From positions 1 through 64,000 of the forward strand of contig JAPOZM010000093.1 of NCBI GenBank assembly GCA_026706075.1: 64,000 nt of DNA, in the 5' to 3' direction. The DNA comes from Gemmatimonadaceae bacterium. Lineage in GTDB: Bacteria; Latescibacterota; UBA2968; UBA8231. The position numbers and the translations under genes are program-made. Shown here in pieces: positions 33,545 to 42,294 of the stretch. The notes below the pieces were generated by a model that saw nothing but the letters and a program-made list of their open reading frames with translations, had not been told where the DNA came from and did no database searches. Within the stretch, counting starts at the first letter, position 1. Each line of letters opens with the position of its first letter.

Positions 33545-35842
33545 CTACGGCGCCGGCGGCGGGGCCCCGGGCTCGGAGGCGTAGAGGAAGGGCCGCCGCC
33601 AGATCCCTCCCATGTGGTGCTCGTTGTGCACGCGCAGGGCCAGGGTGCGGGTGCCGGGAGCGAGCCGGCCCTTCAGGTCCACGTCCCAGTCGAAGCGGTA
33701 GCTGTTGTGCCAGTACATTGGGCGCCAGTCCCGGTACCCGGCGAGGTATCCGTCGACGTAGAGCCAGGCCTTGCCGAAGAGGCCGGGGAAGCGGACGTGA
33801 AGGGCCCGCTCGGCGTCGGCGGCGCTCACCTCGATGTCGGTGCGGTACCACACGAAGCCGTTGTACTCTCCCCCGCCGGGGCCGGCGACGCCCTGGGCCT
33901 CCATGTAGAGATCGGTGCGCAGGGGGCTCCAGGCGGACAGCTCCAGCTCCGGCCGGCCCCAGGCCTGGTGCAGGCCGGCGTCGTGGGGATCGGTGCGGAA
34001 GCTCCAGGCCAGTGGCAGCTTCTGCACCAGGCGTCCGGCGGGGCCGTCGGTGAGGTCGTGCAGCTCCCGGTACTGCTGCACCTCCCCCGGCCACCAGGCG
34101 TCGCCGTTCTCCAGGCGGGTGGTGGTGAAGGTGGGGCTCATGCGGGTCAGGGAGTCGCGCCAGGCCAGGCCCCGCTCGCCGGCGCGCACCGCAGCGCCGT
34201 AGTCCCCCGCGGTGGCGGCCCGGTCCACCATCGCCACGTAGGCCTGCAGGACGCCGTACCCGGCCTCGACGAAGCGCACCCGGCGCGCGAAGAGGTCCTC
34301 CGGGGGCCGGTCCCCCACCAGTGCACCGGCCGCGGCCACGTGCGGAGCCAGCCGGGTCACCAGTTCCGGCGTGTAGACCATGGGGGCCAGCCAGAACTCG
34401 TGCTCGTGGGAGAGGGTTTTTTCCCAGGCCTGCTGGATCGCCTGCCAGTAGGCGCGCATGGGGGCCGCCGCCGGTCCCCAGAAGCTGGCGTGGAACTCCT
34501 CCATCTCGGCCTCCACGTCGGCGTCGGGGTCCCAGTAGAGGAGGGCCCGCAGGTAGAGATTGAGGAAGGTGGTGGCCATCGCCCCCCGGCTCTCGGTGTC
34601 GACGCCGAGGATGCCGGCGTCGCGGTAGTGCCTCACGTCCTGGCGGACGGCCTGCACCGAGGGGTTGGGGATGTCGCGCCAGACCAGCATGCCCTGGTCG
34701 TAGTCGTAGATGATGAGGCGGCCCTGCATCGTCTCGGCCCAGCGGTACATGACGTCGCGGTACTCCTGGCGGGGCGGACAGCGGGGATCGTCCATGCCGT
34801 GGTTGGGACAGACGTCGATCGGGGCGAGGTAGGCCACCAGGGGCTCGGCGGCGACGATGCGGCGCTGGGGCGGCAGGGTGATGTTGGAATAGGCCAGGAA
34901 GCCGATGCGGCGGCCCGGGAAGCGGGCGTGGGTCAGCTGCGCCACCCCGTTGTACAGAGCCATGAAGGGATCGGTGAGGGCCGGGGACATGAAGTTCTTG
35001 TCCCACAGGCCGGCGGCCAGCTCCGCGTCGGAGGCGCAGGCGAGATCGTAGAGCCCGTCGTCCATGCCGAGGGAGACGGCCGGGGCGCCCTCGGCGAAGC
35101 GCTCCATCACCTGGCCGGCCACGTGGCGTATCGTGGCCGGGTCGGAGAGGCAGATCGACTGGGCCGAGTCGCCGGCGTCGGGCAGGTCGTCGACGTAGTG
35201 GCCGAGGGCGTGCCCGGCCGGCACCGACAGGTCGTTCATCCGGTTGCGGCGCATGAACTCCTGCCGGCCGCTGTTGTCGCCGATCCAGGAGAGCCAGTAG
35301 CGCCGCACCTCGAAGGGCGGCGCCCAGGCCGCGTCGAGGCTGTCCACGGTCAGCGTCGGCCTGCGGGGGATGCTGGCGCCGAAGTCGGTGGGCAGGTACC
35401 AGCGGCAGCCCCAGCGCCGCAGCAACTCGACGGCGGCGTAGTAGTGGGACTCGTCGTTGCTGCCGGCCAGGTAGACCCGGTCGCCGCGGCGCCTCGCGAC
35501 GATGGCGTCGCTGCGCAGGACGGGGTCGGCCTTCTGCAGGGCCCCCAGGCGGGGGCCCAAGGAGGGATCGGCCTCGAGGGCGGCCCGGCCCACCAGGAGC
35601 AGGGGAGCGGATTCGGCCAGGGCCTGTTGGAGATCGGCGGTCCGATCGAGAAGCGGCAGCCGAACGCCGCTCATCTCCTCGACGTAGCGCACCAGGTCCT
35701 CGGCGGCGCGGCGCTCCCACTCCCCCGCCTCCGGGTGCACGCCGACACGCGCCCGGCCGCGTCCCTCCTCGACCACGACGAGGGGATCGGCGGCCAGGGC
35801 CGGGGCCAGCCACAGCAGGCAGAGGGCCGGTGCGTATCGCAT
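33545..35842 (-). CDS. Secreted DUF4838-type protein with C-terminal jelly-roll
   Basis: A 765-aa exported protein; signal peptide RYAPALCLLWLAPALAADP. The N-terminal part (about 25-150) has the alpha-glucuronidase N-terminal-like pattern ERRAAEDLVRYVEEMSGVRLP and ELLRRWGCRWYLPTDFG. A central TIM-barrel-like DUF4838 region carries SLGMDDGLYD, GFLAYSNITLPP and GILGVDTESRG. The last 140 residues resemble a sugar-binding jelly roll as in GH2 proteins (FPGLFGKAWLYVDGYLAGY, LRVHNEHHMGG). DUF4838 proteins are linked with polysaccharide degradation. The gene is divergent from the radical-SAM maturase, across 83 bp. Activity unproven. Confidence 0.85.
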   Translation of the reverse strand: MRYAPALCLLWLAPALAADPLVVVEEGRGRARVGVHPEAGEWERRAAEDLVRYVEEMSGVRLPLLDRTADLQQALAESAPLLLVGRAALEADPSLGPRLGALQKADPVLRSDAIVARRRGDRVYLAGSNDESHYYAAVELLRRWGCRWYLPTDFGASIPRRPTLTVDSLDAAWAPPFEVRRYWLSWIGDNSGRQEFMRRNRMNDLSVPAGHALGHYVDDLPDAGDSAQSICLSDPATIRHVAGQVMERFAEGAPAVSLGMDDGLYDLACASDAELAAGLWDKNFMSPALTDPFMALYNGVAQLTHARFPGRRIGFLAYSNITLPPQRRIVAAEPLVAYLAPIDVCPNHGMDDPRCPPRQEYRDVMYRWAETMQGRLIIYDYDQGMLVWRDIPNPSVQAVRQDVRHYRDAGILGVDTESRGAMATTFLNLYLRALLYWDPDADVEAEMEEFHASFWGPAAAPMRAYWQAIQQAWEKTLSHEHEFWLAPMVYTPELVTRLAPHVAAAGALVGDRPPEDLFARRVRFVEAGYGVLQAYVAMVDRAATAGDYGAAVRAGERGLAWRDSLTRMSPTFTTTRLENGDAWWPGEVQQYRELHDLTDGPAGRLVQKLPLAWSFRTDPHDAGLHQAWGRPELELSAWSPLRTDLYMEAQGVAGPGGGEYNGFVWYRTDIEVSAADAERALHVRFPGLFGKAWLYVDGYLAGYRDWRPMYWHNSYRFDWDVDLKGRLAPGTRTLALRVHNEHHMGGIWRRPFLYASEPGAPPPAP

Positions 35843-35925
35843 TCGTGCTCCCTCGCGAACGTTGATCGCCGGGCGGAACGGGCCTATCCTACCGCCGCCT
35901 TCTCGCCCCTGTCGACCGCCTCCCG

Positions 35926-37260
35926 ATGACCCAGTCCCAGACGCTCACCGCTCCGTCGGCCTGCCACGTCATGGCCAAGCCCTCGGGCTCGGTCTGCAAC
36001 ATCGACTGCTCCTACTGCTTCTACCTCGAGAAAGAGAAGCTCTACCCCGACGCCGGGCGCAACTGGCGCATGAGCGACGAGGTGATGGAGCTCTACGTCA
36101 AGCAGTACATCGAGGCCCAGGACGTGCCGGCCGTGAACTTCGCCTGGCAGGGCGGCGAGCCGACGCTGCTGGGGGTCGACTTCTTCCGCCGCGCCGTGGA
36201 GTTGCAGAAGCGCTACGCCGGCGGCAAGGAGGTGACCAACGCCTTCCAGACCAACGGCATCCTCCTCGACGACGAGTGGGGCGAGTTCCTGGCCCGCGAG
36301 CGCTTCCTCGTGGGTCTGTCGATCGACGGGCCGCGGGAGTTCCACGACCGCTACCGCGTCGACAAGGGGCAGAAGCCGACCTTCGACCGGGTCATGGCCG
36401 GCCTGGAGGTGCTCAAGAAGCACGGCGCCGAGTTCAACACCCTCACGGTCCTGCAGAACCACAACGCCGACCACCCCCTCGAGGTCTACCGCTTCCTCAA
36501 GGAGATCGGCTCCGGGTTCATGCAGTTCATCCCCATCGTCGAGCGCCTCACCGGGGACCCGGACGAGACCGGGCTCGAGCTGGTGGCGCCGGAGTTCGAG
36601 GGCCGGGCGGCGGTCACCCGCTGGTCGGTGGGGCCGGCCCAGTACGGCCGCTTCCTGTGCGCCGTCTTCGACGAGTGGGTACGGCGCGACGTGGGCCGCT
36701 CCTTCGTGCAGATCTTCGACGTCTCCCTCGGCAGCTGGCTCGGCCAGGACGCCTCCCTGTGCATCTTCGCCGAGACCTGCGGCAACGCCCTGGTGATCGA
36801 GCACAACGGCGACCTCTACTCCTGCGACCACTTCGTCTACCCCGAGTACAACCTCGGCAACGTGCGCGAGCAGACGATCCGCGACATGGTGGCCAGCCCC
36901 GAGCAGCGCCGCTTCGGACAGGACAAGGCCGACCGCCTGCCGCGTTACTGCCGGGAGTGCGACTACCGCTTCGCCTGCAACGGCGGCTGTCCCAAGCAGC
37001 GCTTCGAGCGCACCCCCCACGGCGAGGAGGGGCTCAACTACCTGTGCCGCGGCTACAAGATCTACTTCGGCCATGTCGATCCGTACATGCGGGTCATGGC
37101 CGACCTCGTGCGCCGCGGGCAGCCGGCGGCCGGGGTGATGGACTGGGTGCGGCAGAGGGACGTGGCCCGCGCGGCGCCGGCACCGCCGAAACGCAACGAT
37201 CCGTGTCCGTGCGGGAGCGGAAGAAAGTTCAAGCGCTGCTGCGGCAACGCGGCGCGGTAA
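35926..37260 (+). CDS. Anaerobic sulfatase-maturating radical SAM enzyme (anSME) with SEC-C tail
   Basis: A 444-aa radical-SAM/SPASM protein. The [4Fe-4S]/SAM motif is CNIDCSYC with Cys at 24, 28 and 31; FAWQGGEPTLL is the SAM-contact GGEP motif; DLYSCDHFVYPEYNLGN and CRECDYRFACNGGCPKQRF carry the auxiliary-cluster Cys. The sequence matches anaerobic sulfatase maturases, which turn an active-site Cys/Ser of type I sulfatases into formylglycine. The last 20 residues (NDPCPCGSGRKFKRCCG) are a SEC-C zinc motif, an added tail. No sulfatase gene is in the window. It is followed after 15 bp by a PmoA-like gene. High confidence for the family, moderate for sulfatases as substrate. Confidence 0.92.
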   Translation: MTQSQTLTAPSACHVMAKPSGSVCNIDCSYCFYLEKEKLYPDAGRNWRMSDEVMELYVKQYIEAQDVPAVNFAWQGGEPTLLGVDFFRRAVELQKRYAGGKEVTNAFQTNGILLDDEWGEFLARERFLVGLSIDGPREFHDRYRVDKGQKPTFDRVMAGLEVLKKHGAEFNTLTVLQNHNADHPLEVYRFLKEIGSGFMQFIPIVERLTGDPDETGLELVAPEFEGRAAVTRWSVGPAQYGRFLCAVFDEWVRRDVGRSFVQIFDVSLGSWLGQDASLCIFAETCGNALVIEHNGDLYSCDHFVYPEYNLGNVREQTIRDMVASPEQRRFGQDKADRLPRYCRECDYRFACNGGCPKQRFERTPHGEEGLNYLCRGYKIYFGHVDPYMRVMADLVRRGQPAAGVMDWVRQRDVARAAPAPPKRNDPCPCGSGRKFKRCCGNAAR

Positions 37261-37275
37261 CCAGGACGGGAGAGG

Positions 37276-38181
37276 ATGATCGACGTTCAACTGAAGGCGG
37301 ATGAAGGCAAGGTCGCGGTCCACGTCGACGGGGGGCTCTTCGTCGAGTACGTGTACGGCCACTACATCTGCCGGCCTTGCTTCTACCCCGTGCTCACCCC
37401 CTCGGGACAGGCCCTGACGCGGGCCTACCCCTTCGCCGACGTGGAGGGGGAGAACCAGGACCACTACCACCACCGCAGCATCTACACCGCCCACGGCCTG
37501 GTGAACGGCCACAACCTCTGGGACGAGGGCGTGGGCGGCCTCGGCCACGGCTCCATGCTGCAGCGGGGGGAACCGCAGGTTAGCGCCGCCGGGGGCGAGG
37601 CCGCCATCGACGGCGTCGTCGACTGGTTCGGGCCGGGCGGCCAGCGCCTGCTGGAGGAGGAGCGCTCCTTCCGCATCGCCGCCGAGGGGCCGATGCGCGT
37701 CCTCGACCAGCGCAGCGTCCTGCGCGCCCGCCACGGCGACGTCACCTTCGGCGACACCAAGGAGGGGGGGTTGTTCTCGATCCGCGTGCCCACCTCGATG
37801 GACGCCAAGGACAAGGGGCGCATCCAGAACTCGGAAGGGGACGTCTTCGACAGCGGCCAGGGCGAGGAGACGACCTGGGGGAAGCGCGCCGCCTGGGTCG
37901 ACTACTCGGGGCCCCTGGCCGACGGCACGCAGTGGGGCCACACCGTCATCGACCACCGCTCCAACCCCTGGCACCCCACCCACTGGCACGTGCGCGGGTA
38001 CGGCCTGTTCACGGCCAACCCCTTCGGCCTGCACGACTTCCTGAAGGACGAGAGCGCCGACGGCAGCTGGACTATCCGCGGCGGCAGCGAGGCGGTGATG
38101 CGCTTCCGCCTGATCGTGCACCCGGGGCGGGGTCCGGACGGCCGCGTGATGGAGTTGATCGACGAGTTCCAGGCGGACTGA
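37276..38181 (+). CDS. PmoA-family (DUF6807-like) protein
   Basis: A 301-aa soluble protein of the family annotated PmoA-like/DUF6807, frequent beside sugar-catabolic genes in Planctomycetes and relatives. Visible marks: ICRPCFYPVLTPSGQALTRAYP, GENQDHYHHRSIYTAHG (His-rich block), GRIQNSEGD, GKRAAWVDYSGPL, WGHTVIDHRSNPWHPTHWHV and the ending ELIDEF. Despite the name there is no evidence of a methane-monooxygenase role. GGAGAGG precedes ATG 37276. It probably shares a transcript with the maturase. Stops of this gene and convergent fhs are 15 bp apart, with an imperfect hairpin (38178-38200) between them. Confidence 0.85.
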   Translation: MIDVQLKADEGKVAVHVDGGLFVEYVYGHYICRPCFYPVLTPSGQALTRAYPFADVEGENQDHYHHRSIYTAHGLVNGHNLWDEGVGGLGHGSMLQRGEPQVSAAGGEAAIDGVVDWFGPGGQRLLEEERSFRIAAEGPMRVLDQRSVLRARHGDVTFGDTKEGGLFSIRVPTSMDAKDKGRIQNSEGDVFDSGQGEETTWGKRAAWVDYSGPLADGTQWGHTVIDHRSNPWHPTHWHVRGYGLFTANPFGLHDFLKDESADGSWTIRGGSEAVMRFRLIVHPGRGPDGRVMELIDEFQAD

Positions 38182-38196
38182 GCCGCCCGGCGGCGC

Positions 38197-39909
38197 TCAG
38201 GCCAGACCCACCACCTCGCCGTCGGCGTCGAGGTCGAGGTTCATGAAGGCCGGCTTCGACGGCAGCCCCGGCATGCGGCGGATCTCGCCGCACAGGGGCA
38301 CCAGGAAGCCGGCTCCCGCCGAGAGCACCACGTCCCGCACCGGCAGCACGAACCCGGAGGGCACGCCCCGCAGCTCCGGGTCGTGCGACAGCGACAGGTG
38401 GGTCTTGGCCATGTTCACCGGCAGGGACCCGAAGCCGAGATCCTCGTAGCGCTCGATGGTGCCCTCCGCCTCCGGAGACAGGTCGATTCCGTCGGCGCCG
38501 TAGATGCGCGCCGCCACGGTCTCGATCTTGTCGCGCAGGGGCGTCTCCTCCCCGTAGAGGAAGTCGAAGCTCGAGCCCGACCGGCAGGTGTCCACCACCG
38601 CCCGCGCCAGCTCCGCACCTCCGGCCCCGCCGCGGGCCCAGACATCGCAGACGGAGGCCGCCGCGGCCCCCAGACCGGGGGCCGCCTCGAGGACCCGGTC
38701 GACCTCGGCGTCGGTGTCCCCGGTGAAACGGTTGAGGGCGACCACGGCCGGCACCCCGAACTCGCCCACGATGCGAATGTTGGCTGCCAGGTTGTGCAGC
38801 CCCTCATCCAGCCACGCCATCTCTTCGGCGGCGCCGGACCGGCGCTTCTCGGGAGCGCCGCCGTGCGACTTGAGGGCCCTCACCGTGGCCACGACGACGG
38901 CGCAGTCCGGCCTCAGGCCCGAGTAGCGGCACTTGACGTGGCAGAGCTTCTCGAAGCCGCAGTCGGCGCCGAAGCCGCTCTCGGTGACGAGGTACCCGTC
39001 GCCCATCAGCCCGAGGGCGATCTCGTCTGCGACGATGGAGCTGTTGCCGTGGGCGATGTTGGCGAAGGGACCTGCGTGGACCAGGACTGGCGTGTTCTCC
39101 AGGGTCTGCATCAGGGTGGGCATCATGGCGTCCTTGAGCAGGACCGCCATCGCCCCGGCCGCGCCCAGGTCCTCGGCGGTCACCGGCCGCCCGGCGCGGT
39201 CGAAGGCGGCGACGACCCGCCCCAGCCGGGCGCGCAGGTCCCCCAGGTCGCTGGCCAGCGCCAGGATCGCCATCACCTCGGAAGCGGCGGTGATGTCGAA
39301 GCCGCTGCGCCGGCGCACGCCCTCGCCGCCCTCGCCGACGACGATCTCGCGCAGGGCGCGGTCCCCGAGGTCGACGACCCGCTTCCACACGACCCGGTCC
39401 GGGTCGATGTCGAGCCGCTTCAAGCCGCGCCGGCGCAGGCGCCGGTCGCTCAGCCGCTCCTCGTGGTAGAGCCGCGAGTCCAGGGCGGCGGAGAGCAGGT
39501 TGTGGGCCGCGGTGACGGCGTGGATGTCCCCGGTCAGATGCAGGTTCATCTCGTCCATGGGGATGACCTGCGCCCGGCCTCCGCCGGCGGCTCCCCCCTT
39601 GATGCCGAAGGTCGGCCCCATGGAGGGCTGGCGGATCGTGGCGATCGAGGTGTGGCCGAGGGCGTTGAGGGCCTGACTGAGGCCGAGGGTGGTCGTCGTC
39701 TTGCCCTCGCCGTACCGGGTGGGGGTCATGGCGGTGACGACGACGTACTTCCCCTGCCCGCCGCGGCTCCGCCGGTCCACGGCATCGAGGTGGATCTTGG
39801 CCTTGTGGCGGCCGTACAGGTCGATGTCGCCGTCCGACAGCCCCAGTCTCGAGGCGATGCCGGCGGCCGGCTCGGGGGTCGCCGCACGGGCGATGTCGAG
39901 ATCGCTCAC
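38197..39909 (-). CDS. fhs: Formate-tetrahydrofolate ligase
   Basis: A 570-aa enzyme that makes 10-formyl-THF from formate, THF and ATP. Signatures: VVVTAMTPTRYGEGKTTTTL (P-loop region), IRQPSMGPTFGIKGGAAGGG, MNLHLTGDIHAVTAAHNL, FANIAHGNSSIVAD and the C-terminal FVLPVRDVVLSAGAGFLVP. Length is standard. GTG 39909 with GGGAG about 7 nt upstream. It supplies one-carbon units for purine or formate metabolism. No folD or other C1 gene is adjacent, and no THF-type riboswitch was seen in the 159 bp upstream. Confidence 0.95.
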   Translation of the reverse strand: MSDLDIARAATPEPAAGIASRLGLSDGDIDLYGRHKAKIHLDAVDRRSRGGQGKYVVVTAMTPTRYGEGKTTTTLGLSQALNALGHTSIATIRQPSMGPTFGIKGGAAGGGRAQVIPMDEMNLHLTGDIHAVTAAHNLLSAALDSRLYHEERLSDRRLRRRGLKRLDIDPDRVVWKRVVDLGDRALREIVVGEGGEGVRRRSGFDITAASEVMAILALASDLGDLRARLGRVVAAFDRAGRPVTAEDLGAAGAMAVLLKDAMMPTLMQTLENTPVLVHAGPFANIAHGNSSIVADEIALGLMGDGYLVTESGFGADCGFEKLCHVKCRYSGLRPDCAVVVATVRALKSHGGAPEKRRSGAAEEMAWLDEGLHNLAANIRIVGEFGVPAVVALNRFTGDTDAEVDRVLEAAPGLGAAAASVCDVWARGGAGGAELARAVVDTCRSGSSFDFLYGEETPLRDKIETVAARIYGADGIDLSPEAEGTIERYEDLGFGSLPVNMAKTHLSLSHDPELRGVPSGFVLPVRDVVLSAGAGFLVPLCGEIRRMPGLPSKPAFMNLDLDADGEVVGLA

Positions 39910-40068
39910 AATGGTCTCCCTGGCAGGCCCGGCGAATATCGCTCGCCCTTTGGAGGCCCGGCAAATCCCCCCGGCTCCCGGCGGCTCCGGTGCGCCGGGC
40001 GCCCCGCTTCACTTTCTTTCACCCCCGAACCAAGCCGGATCGGCCCCCTTCACCCACGGGATCTGTGC

Positions 40069-41073
40069 ATGAAAGCTACCAGGGACCTCATCATCGGCGC
40101 CTTCGCCACGGCTCTCCTGGGCTTCGCCTTCGCCAGGATCGAGCTGGTCGAGGCCCTCCTGGGCATGACGCGCTATTACCAGCGGATGGAGTTCGGCGAG
40201 GCGGTCGCCGCCGTGCCCGCCCTGGTCCTGGTGATCGTCTGGTTCGCGTCGCAGCGCTGGCGCGAGGCCTCGCGGCTTACGCGCGAGCTGAAGCGCACCG
40301 AGGCCCGCCTGCGCCAGGCGCGGGAGAAGGGCCGCTCCCTGGAGGACCAGCTCGGCGGGGCCAGCCGGATGGCCGCCATGGGAGCCCTCACCGGGGGGCT
40401 CGCCCACGAGTTCAACAACGTGCTGCAGCCGATCATCACCCTGGCCGAGATGAACATCGACCAGAGCGAATCGCAAGAGGAGAGCCGGATCCGCACCCGG
40501 CACATACTCAAGGCCGCCGAGCACGGCACCGAGATCGTCCGCGGCACCCTCGCCTTTCCGGCCGGCGGCACCCAGGAGACCGAGGAGCTGACCCCGGCTC
40601 CGGAGCTGGGCGAGATCGCCGCCCAGGCCCAGGAGACCTACCGGGGCCGCATCCAGGTGGAGGTCCGCATCGCCGAGGAGGCGGGCACCATCCGCGTCAA
40701 CCCCACCGAGTTCAGGCAGGCCATGACCAACCTGCTCAAGAACGCCGCCGAGGCGATGCGCGAGGGCTCCGTCACCATCGGCCTCGACGCCGTCACCCTC
40801 GACGCCCGGGGCGCGGGCTCCCGGAGTCTGGCGGCCGGCCCCTATGTGCGCGTCACCGTGAACGACGACGGCCCCGGCATGGCCCCCGAGGTGACGGCGA
40901 AGGTCTTCGAGCCCTTCTACACCACCAAGGAGGCCGGGAAGGGCACGGGCCTGGGCCTGGCGGTGGTGGACAGCCTGGTCCGGGGATGGAACGGCAGGAT
41001 CTCGGTGCAGTCCTCCCCCGGCGAGGGATCGTCCTTCGAGATCCTGATCCCCAGGTCGGAAGGGGAGGACTGA
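40069..41073 (+). CDS. Membrane sensor histidine kinase
   Basis: A 334-aa two-component sensor. Two hydrophobic segments (about 7-25 and 46-64) bracket a short extracytoplasmic loop of about 20 residues. A coiled coil (about 66-100) leads to the H box GGLAHEFNNVLQP with phospho-acceptor H113. Then come N box MTNLLKNAAEAM, G1 VNDDGPGM, F box FEPFYTTKEAGKGTGLGLAV and the G2 region. The LAHEFNN H box places it with NtrB-like kinases. The tiny loop suggests sensing of a membrane or redox signal (inference). The response regulator starts 3 bp after the stop. Confidence 0.93.
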   Translation: MKATRDLIIGAFATALLGFAFARIELVEALLGMTRYYQRMEFGEAVAAVPALVLVIVWFASQRWREASRLTRELKRTEARLRQAREKGRSLEDQLGGASRMAAMGALTGGLAHEFNNVLQPIITLAEMNIDQSESQEESRIRTRHILKAAEHGTEIVRGTLAFPAGGTQETEELTPAPELGEIAAQAQETYRGRIQVEVRIAEEAGTIRVNPTEFRQAMTNLLKNAAEAMREGSVTIGLDAVTLDARGAGSRSLAAGPYVRVTVNDDGPGMAPEVTAKVFEPFYTTKEAGKGTGLGLAVVDSLVRGWNGRISVQSSPGEGSSFEILIPRSEGED

Positions 41074-41076
41074 CCC

Positions 41077-41475
41077 ATGGCCAAGGTGCTGATCGCCGAG
41101 CACGACGAGGGGGTGCTCAACGCCCTGGCCACGCTGCTGCGGAGCGCCGGGCACGAGGTCTTCGAGGCCGACCGCTGCGAGGACGCCCTGGAGACCGTCG
41201 CCTCCCAGAGTCCCGACATCCTCCTCACCGACGTGAACATGCCGGGGATGACCGGGGTCCAGATGATCAAGAGGCTTCGCAGGAGCCACCCCGCCATCGG
41301 CATCATCGCCATGTCCGGCGGCGGCATGCACCAGAACCCGGAGCTGGCCACGACCCTGGCCAGCATCGCCGGCGCCGACCGGGCGCTGGAAAAGCCCCTC
41401 AAGAACGAGATCCTGCTCTCGAGCGTGCACTCCCTGCTGGCCACGGCCCGGAGACCCCGCGCCGGGCGCAGGTAG
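41077..41475 (+). CDS. Stand-alone response regulator (receiver domain)
   Basis: A 132-aa CheY-like receiver with no output domain. Phospho-acceptor D52 is in DILLTDVNMPGMTG. The N-terminal acidic pocket usually reads DD and here is EHDE. The conserved Lys is in RALEKPLK, and the switch position carries Ser in IIAMSGG. Coupled to the upstream kinase gene (3 bp gap). With no DNA-binding domain it must act on another protein or pass the phosphate on. A lipoprotein gene follows 57 bp later. Confidence 0.93.
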   Translation: MAKVLIAEHDEGVLNALATLLRSAGHEVFEADRCEDALETVASQSPDILLTDVNMPGMTGVQMIKRLRRSHPAIGIIAMSGGGMHQNPELATTLASIAGADRALEKPLKNEILLSSVHSLLATARRPRAGRR

Positions 41476-41532
41476 GCGAGAGCCCTCCCCGGGGAGCTGA
41501 CAGGCTTCCGCAACTCATGCAAGGATGACTCG

Positions 41533-42048
41533 ATGAGACTTCAGGCAGCAGGCCGCCCCCATACCTGGACACCGACCCTGCTCGTGCCCCTGGTCCTGCT
41601 CTTCCTGGCCTGCGGCGGCGACGAGGCCCCGACCGAACCGGAACCTCCCCCGCCGGATGCCGAGGAGGCCGCCCGGGCGCAGGCGCAGGCGCTCTTCACC
41701 AGCCTCGAGCCGGTGGTGGCCAAGGCCCTGGAGCTGATGCTCACCGGTGGCGGCACCATCGAGGGCGAGCAGGGAACCCTCGCCGTGGCCGGCAGCACGA
41801 TGACCCTGGAGTCGTTCTCGGCCGACGGCCGGCTGGTCCTCGATGGCGAGCTGGTCCTCGACCTTCTCGCCCAACCCGTGACCTTGAAGGGCGACCTGGA
41901 GGCCAGCGGCCTGGAGGGCCGGGAAGGCTCGGTGCCCGTCAAGGTGGACGTCACCATCGACATCTCCACCGACCCGCGGACCTACGGAGGTACCGTGACC
42001 ATCGGCGAGGACGTGTACGACCTCGACGAGTTGTTCGCCGAGGAGTAG
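41533..42048 (+). CDS. Putative lipoprotein of unknown function
   Basis: A 171-aa protein with a lipoprotein signal: TPTLLVPLVLLFLAC, with Cys at about residue 27, then GGDEAPTEPEPPPPD, a typical acidic/proline linker. The mature part alternates hydrophobic and polar residues (TMTLESFSADGRLVLDGELV, VKVDVTIDISTD), a likely beta-rich fold. No family recognised. It is downstream of the kinase/regulator pair and 246 bp before the giant gene. Confidence 0.75.
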   Translation: MRLQAAGRPHTWTPTLLVPLVLLFLACGGDEAPTEPEPPPPDAEEAARAQAQALFTSLEPVVAKALELMLTGGGTIEGEQGTLAVAGSTMTLESFSADGRLVLDGELVLDLLAQPVTLKGDLEASGLEGREGSVPVKVDVTIDISTDPRTYGGTVTIGEDVYDLDELFAEE

Positions 42049-42294
42049 GGAGCCGGCAGGGGCGGGCGAGCGGCTCCTGCCACCGGATCGGTGACCCCCT
42101 CGGAGGGCCGCGTGCCGCCTCCCGAGGGGTCTCCGGCGATGTTGCCCCCTATTCCGCCCGGGGGTACCTTCAGCGGCTCCATACCCCGGCGGTCGAGCGC
42201 ACCACGGTGACGCCCGTCGACAACCTCCGGACCTCCGGCGACAAGGCCGCCGGCCGGCCTCCAGCAGACCGGGGATGAGACCTCGCCCGCTACC
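42049..42294. other. Intergenic region with GC-rich hairpins before the giant gene
   Basis: No open frame of note. Two inverted repeats are visible: GGAGCCG (42049-42055) with CGGCTCC (42071-42077), and CCCCTCGG (42096-42103) with CCGAGGGG (42122-42129). Neither has a T-tract, so termination of the lipoprotein transcript is possible but not convincing. No promoter hexamers of quality were seen, although this is where the next operon must start. Confidence 0.45.

Noticed and set aside
39910..40068. THF riboswitch upstream of fhs
   Set aside because: No recognisable paired THF-aptamer core in the 159 bp before the gene.
42049..42294. GC-rich hairpins as a strong terminator or tRNA
   Set aside because: No T-tract and no tRNA T-loop or cloverleaf could be found.
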